The notes below the pieces were generated by a model. It had not been told where the DNA came from. It made no database searches and saw only the letters and a list, made by a program, of their open reading frames with translations. DNA of 22,970 nt, taken from NCBI GenBank assembly GCA_046294845.1, contig JBKBNU010000004.1:1-22970 (forward strand). Direction: 5' to 3'. This document shows positions 22,124 through 22,970 of this stretch, piece after piece (positions within the stretch are counted from its first letter, which is position 1; each line of letters opens with the position of its first letter). A program made the position numbers and the translations under genes. This DNA comes from Micavibrio_C sp046294845. Its GTDB lineage: Bacteria > Pseudomonadota > Alphaproteobacteria > Micavibrionales > Micavibrionaceae.

Positions 22124-22806
22124 GGGCGGGCAGTGTTATACTCGCACCGCCAACTCTCAATTTTTAATCTAGCATCGTTCAGGTATTCTTGTCGGAAGCG
22201 GCTATTGAAGCTTTCAATGAACGCATTATCCGTTAGTTTGCCCGGCCGCAAAAAGTCCAGTGTCACGCCATGCGACCATGCCCACAGATCCAGTTCCTTC
22301 GATATAAAGTCAGGGCCGTTATCGACGCGAATAGTTTTCGGGCAGGCGTATTTCACAAGGGCACGATCAAGTGTTTCCACAACATCTGTTGCCTTGTAAT
22401 TGAACCCGACACCAATAATCGGACACAACCTGCTATAGGCATCCACAACAGTCAGACAGCGTAATTTTTGACCGTAGTATAAATTGTCCGCCACAAAGTT
22501 CATCGCCCATACGTCACGCATTTTCGTGATCGATGCACAATCATTCCGCCGCTTTGCCGCCACCCGGCGCTTTGGCTTTTTACGTCGTAATTGCAGGCCT
22601 TCCTGACAGTAAAGACGATAGACGCGCTTGTGATTTATATTCCATCCCTCCCTCTTCAGGCAAATATGAATCCGCTTGTATCCGTAATGTGCGCGCAAGA
22701 CCGCAACATCTTTGATACGCTCCACCAGAACGGCCTGCTCATCTTTTTTTGGCTTGTAATTATACTGTCCGCGATTTACCAGCATCACCGCGCAAGCTCG
22801 GCGCAC
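22030..22806 (-). CDS. IS3-family transposase OrfB (DDE integrase core)
   Basis: The 258-residue frame holds an HTH_21-like region (YGYKRIHICLKREGW) and the rve integrase core. The catalytic residues are D in NFVADN, D in RVDNGPDF and E in AFIESFNSRFRQEYL. The frame is open further upstream (RPGRRKELVDYLRTAFQVSV, to about 22850), where it joins orfA by the -1 shift at 20-26, so the real product is the OrfAB fusion. The stop TAG (22030-22032) and last few codons lie in rhs sequence, so the native C-terminus may be altered. Confidence 0.9.
   Translation of the reverse strand: MRRACAVMLVNRGQYNYKPKKDEQAVLVERIKDVAVLRAHYGYKRIHICLKREGWNINHKRVYRLYCQEGLQLRRKKPKRRVAAKRRNDCASITKMRDVWAMNFVADNLYYGQKLRCLTVVDAYSRLCPIIGVGFNYKATDVVETLDRALVKYACPKTIRVDNGPDFISKELDLWAWSHGVTLDFLRPGKLTDNAFIESFNSRFRQEYLNDARLKIESWRCEYNTARPHFAIDNKIPAEFAEIASLASQGCNFRKYRS
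22041..22090. repeat. 50-bp near-perfect palindrome at the IS3/rhs junction
   Basis: ATTTGCGGAAATTGCATC (22041-22058) is the exact complement of 22073-22090. The centre CTGGCTAGCCAG is itself palindromic, with one unpaired base on each side. The left arm overlaps the last rhs codons and the right arm is orfB coding sequence. It could be the IS terminus or a foldback formed during rearrangement. Confidence 0.85.
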
Positions 22807-22970
22807 GCTGACCTGAAACGCTGTGCGCAGATAATCGACAAGCTCCTTACGACGCCCAGGCCTTAAAGCTTTTTTCTTAAGACCTCCTGCAGCATTTCCT
22901 TGTCCAGACTTAAGTCCGCCACCAGCCGTTTCAGCCGGGCGTTCTCTTCCTCCATCTGTTTGTATTTTTT
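22049..22970 (-). mobile_element. IS3-family element, orfB-side part (continues at position 1)
   Basis: This is the 3' portion of the same IS3 element whose orfA side lies at 1-358. Rhs coding sequence ends at about 22046-22049, which sets the boundary within a few bases. The last 121 bases duplicate the first 121, including the start of the orfA copy from 22863. Confidence 0.8.
22850..22970. repeat. Terminal direct repeat, copy 2
   Basis: This stretch is identical to 1-121. It contains the 3' part of orfA again (from 22863, cut by the sequence end). It should be removed when the molecule is treated as circular. Confidence 0.85.

Noticed and set aside
1..22970. Composite transposon with two direct IS3 copies flanking about 21.7 kb
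   Set aside because: Only halves of the IS are seen at each end, they overlap by exactly 121 identical bases that reach both ends, and they fuse to one element. A circular contig explains this with fewer assumptions.

Overview
The window reads as one complete mobilizable plasmid from an alphaproteobacterium, linearised inside an insertion sequence. The first 121 bases are repeated exactly as the last 121 (offset 22,849). Across that join, orfA of an IS3-family element (left edge) runs into its orfB (right edge) in the expected -1 frame. The simplest reading is a circular molecule of 22,849 bp with a short assembly overlap. The host assignment rests on a RepC-type initiator with a RepABC-style antisense RNA, a MobA/MobL relaxase and Rhizobium-type (Y4yA-like) PLP enzymes; the species cannot be told.

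Layout. (1) 365-6361, minus strand: a six-gene cargo cluster. A DUF2946-like secreted protein and a His-rich membrane protein share one promoter. Then come a 208-residue His/Cys protein, a CooC-like P-loop ATPase, a Y4yA/SbnH-like PLP decarboxylase-fold enzyme, and an SbnA-like cysteine-synthase-fold enzyme fused to a rhodanese domain. The last four sit behind a promoter whose -10 lies inside a Zur-like palindrome, with a second degenerate copy 22 bp away. This looks like a zinc-responsive small-molecule or metal-delivery operon I cannot match to a described system. (2) 6682-9061, plus strand: an LpxH/PlcP-type metallophosphoesterase, an MJ1255-type glycosyltransferase and a small coiled-coil protein, probably for envelope lipid or glycan modification. 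(3) 9065-11136, minus strand: a Fic AMP-transferase overlapping a CYTH-domain protein by 4 nt. (4) 11437-18084: the plasmid core, with MobA/MobL relaxase and an RSF1010-like oriT, a Doc-type TA module, a ParD-like/RelE-like TA module, RepC, a predicted antisense RNA against the repC leader, ten TGTTACA/TGTAACA sites, and an HTH/coiled-coil regulator. (5) 18097-22123, plus strand: a decayed Rhs toxin region. Two copies of a roughly 330-bp rhs 5' module flank an immunity-like gene, an IS1595-family element and an AAA/DUF4143 ATPase. The second rhs copy is cut by the IS3 element.

How it works together. Copy number appears to be set by RepC, its antisense RNA and a repressor binding the TGTTACA sites, which overlap the predicted promoters of both repC and the regulator. 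Two TA modules stabilise the plasmid, and MobA with oriT allow mobilisation by a helper. The cargo is metal handling, envelope modification and Rhs remnants. The IS3 element sits between the truncated rhs gene and the end of the PLP operon with no rhs remainder beyond it, which suggests an IS-associated deletion. All assignments come from reading motifs by eye; no database search was run.
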